Below, piece by piece: positions 6,701 through 6,949 of a stretch of 6,949 nucleotides of DNA. The notes beneath the pieces are model-generated. The model did no database searches, was not told where the DNA came from, and was given only the letters and a program-made list of their open reading frames with translations. Positions within the stretch are counted from its first letter, which is position 1; every line of letters begins with the position of its first letter. The position numbers and the translations under genes were made by a program. This DNA is from Bacillota bacterium (GTDB taxonomy: Bacteria; Bacillota; UBA4882; UBA10575). The stretch spans positions 6,677 through 13,625 of the forward strand of contig DOID01000088.1 of NCBI GenBank assembly GCA_003511465.1, in the 5' to 3' direction.

Positions 6701-6949
6701 TCAAAACCCGGCTAAGAACTCCCTGATCACCTTTAGATTATTATTAGTTGCTCCCTCGCGGGCCTGTATAAGTGCGGTGGCCTTTTGCCCAATCGTCTGT
6801 CGACGCTTTTGATCTTGTAGTAATGAGAAAAGCTCTTCCTTTAGCTCATCTTCATTTTCGACCAAGATTCCAACATTTTGATCTATTAACCACTCCGCTG
6901 TTTTTTGGACCTTGAAAATGTTTGGCCCAAACAAAACAGGTTTGCCGTA
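6701..6949 (-). CDS. WaaA-like glycosyltransferase, C-terminal 82 residues only
   Basis: Only the 3' end of the gene is in the window; the frame is open to the right edge and stops with TGA at 6701. It starts with YGKPVLFGPN and aligns without gaps to the C-terminus of the complete WaaA encoded at 2736-4022 (WGKPVLYGP at 349-357 onwards). By hand count about 25 of 81 positions are identical, including GKPVL, GP, LLQD and the final GA...L. In GT30 enzymes this part closes the donor-binding domain. The gene therefore looks like a second, diverged WaaA paralogue, though another GT-B enzyme with the same end is possible. An internal TTG at 6934 is not a real start, since the conserved motif continues upstream. 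The stop is 72 bases before the KpsS-like gene, in the same direction. Confidence 0.8.
   Translation of the reverse strand, partial: YGKPVLFGPNIFKVQKTAEWLIDQNVGILVENEDELKEELFSLLQDQKRRQTIGQKATALIQAREGATNNNLKVIREFLAGF

Noticed and set aside
6701..6934. Stand-alone 77-residue protein starting at TTG 6934
   Set aside because: The conserved YGKPV motif continues in frame to the window edge, so this is the tail of a longer gene.

Overview
The window carries six protein-coding genes, all on the minus strand and so read from right to left. Two of them run off the ends. In transcription order they are: the C-terminal end of a WaaA-like Kdo transferase (6949-6701), a KpsS/KpsC-like capsule-type glycosyltransferase (6628-5426), a polytopic O-antigen ligase/polymerase (5366-4161), a complete WaaA Kdo transferase (4022-2736), a 400-residue protein of no family I can name with certainty but with deoxyhypusine-synthase-like features (2609-1407), and a MATE-family multidrug/solute antiporter cut off at the left edge (1238-1). 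I see no tRNA, rRNA, CRISPR array, transposase or phage gene. No stretch above 300 bases lacks a gene.

Four of the six genes belong to lipopolysaccharide or capsule assembly. WaaA attaches Kdo to lipid A at the cytoplasmic face. The KpsS-like protein probably adds a further Kdo (perhaps beta-linked) or a related sugar. The ligase is a WaaL/Wzy-type membrane enzyme that would join or polymerise glycan outside the inner membrane. The organism therefore should have an outer membrane with Kdo-containing glycolipid. AGGAGG-type ribosome binding sites, moderate to low GC content and the style of the proteins make a diderm Firmicute (Negativicutes, Halanaerobiales or Limnochordia-like) my best guess. 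This is an inference from a few genes and other Gram-negative lineages are not excluded.

Gaps between genes are 72, 59, 138, 126 and 168 bases. The three upstream glycan genes look like one run. The larger gaps before waaA, before the uncharacterised gene and before the MATE gene could hold promoters, but I found no convincing sigma-70 pair. The last two gaps each contain a copy of the same roughly 44-base imperfect repeat. One copy folds into a perfect 7-bp hairpin. This repeat is the clearest non-coding structure in the window.

The points most worth following are the two WaaA-family proteins in one cluster together with a KpsS-like enzyme (suggesting an unusual multi-Kdo core), the orphan deoxyhypusine-synthase-like protein between LPS genes and an efflux pump, and the paired intergenic repeat. 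I see no evidence of a wholly new system.
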